Positions 63,981 through 64,000 of a stretch of 64,000 nucleotides of DNA are shown here, one piece after another. The notes under the pieces were generated by a model. It worked only from the letters and a program-made list of their open reading frames with translations, searched no databases and had not been told where the DNA came from. Source of the stretch: Ashinkailepas kermadecensis (taxonomy: Eukaryota > Arthropoda > Thecostraca > Neolepadidae). Where the stretch lies: assembly GCA_034440615.1 (NCBI GenBank), contig JAOTOM010005138.1, forward strand, positions 310,001 through 374,000, written 5' to 3'. The translations under genes and the position numbers were made by a program. The first letter of the stretch is position 1. The number at the start of each line of letters is the position of its first letter.

Positions 63981-64000
63981 AAGGGGATTCGACGGGAAAA

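Overview
This is eukaryotic (animal) DNA. Genes are split into short GC-rich exons with GT/AG junctions, introns run to kilobases, and most of the window is microsatellite, minisatellite and transposon-derived sequence. The main gene is an arrestin whose exons read most like invertebrate visual arrestins, which suggests an arthropod, possibly a crustacean. The species cannot be settled from the sequence alone.

Layout. Positions 2324-27822 (+) hold an apparently complete arrestin gene in eight coding exons. Every junction is in phase and the sum is 1293 nt, or 430 residues; the last exon is the least certain. Almost every intron carries a tandem array close to an exon, with repeat periods of 29, 22, 27, 50/55, 34 and about 72 bp. 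One array has amplified the exon 4/intron 4 junction itself. A 34-bp array starts just after the stop codon, followed by arrays of 22, 25 and 45 bp up to about 31.1 kb. Positions 37654-47481 (-) hold the last two coding exons of a BAP18/BACC1 (C17orf49-like) chromatin protein, with a SANT/Myb-like exon and a C-terminal exon. Their intron contains a 35-bp array with 420-bp higher-order periodicity and an 18-bp array of about 2.1 kb. The 5' exon of this gene was not found. Positions 58758-60305 (+) hold an unspliced ORF for a secreted mucin-like protein: signal peptide, short cysteine module, long Thr/Ser-rich region and a (GDGKGK)14 tail.

Mobile DNA. There is a tRNA-derived SINE family (three young copies with 13-15 bp target duplications, one young copy inside an older one). 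A Jockey/CR1-type non-LTR element sits inside a 29-bp tandem array and is itself split by an LTR-like insertion with a CATC duplication. Other non-LTR 3' fragments have microsatellite tails, and several short hAT-like elements have CAGGGGCGGAT-type ends. Most long ORFs in the window are by-products of tandem arrays, not genes.

The most unusual signal is the minisatellite at 10613-11745. It copies the 3' end of arrestin exon 4 together with its splice donor about 20 times into intron 4. Read-through past the authentic donor meets a stop after six codons.
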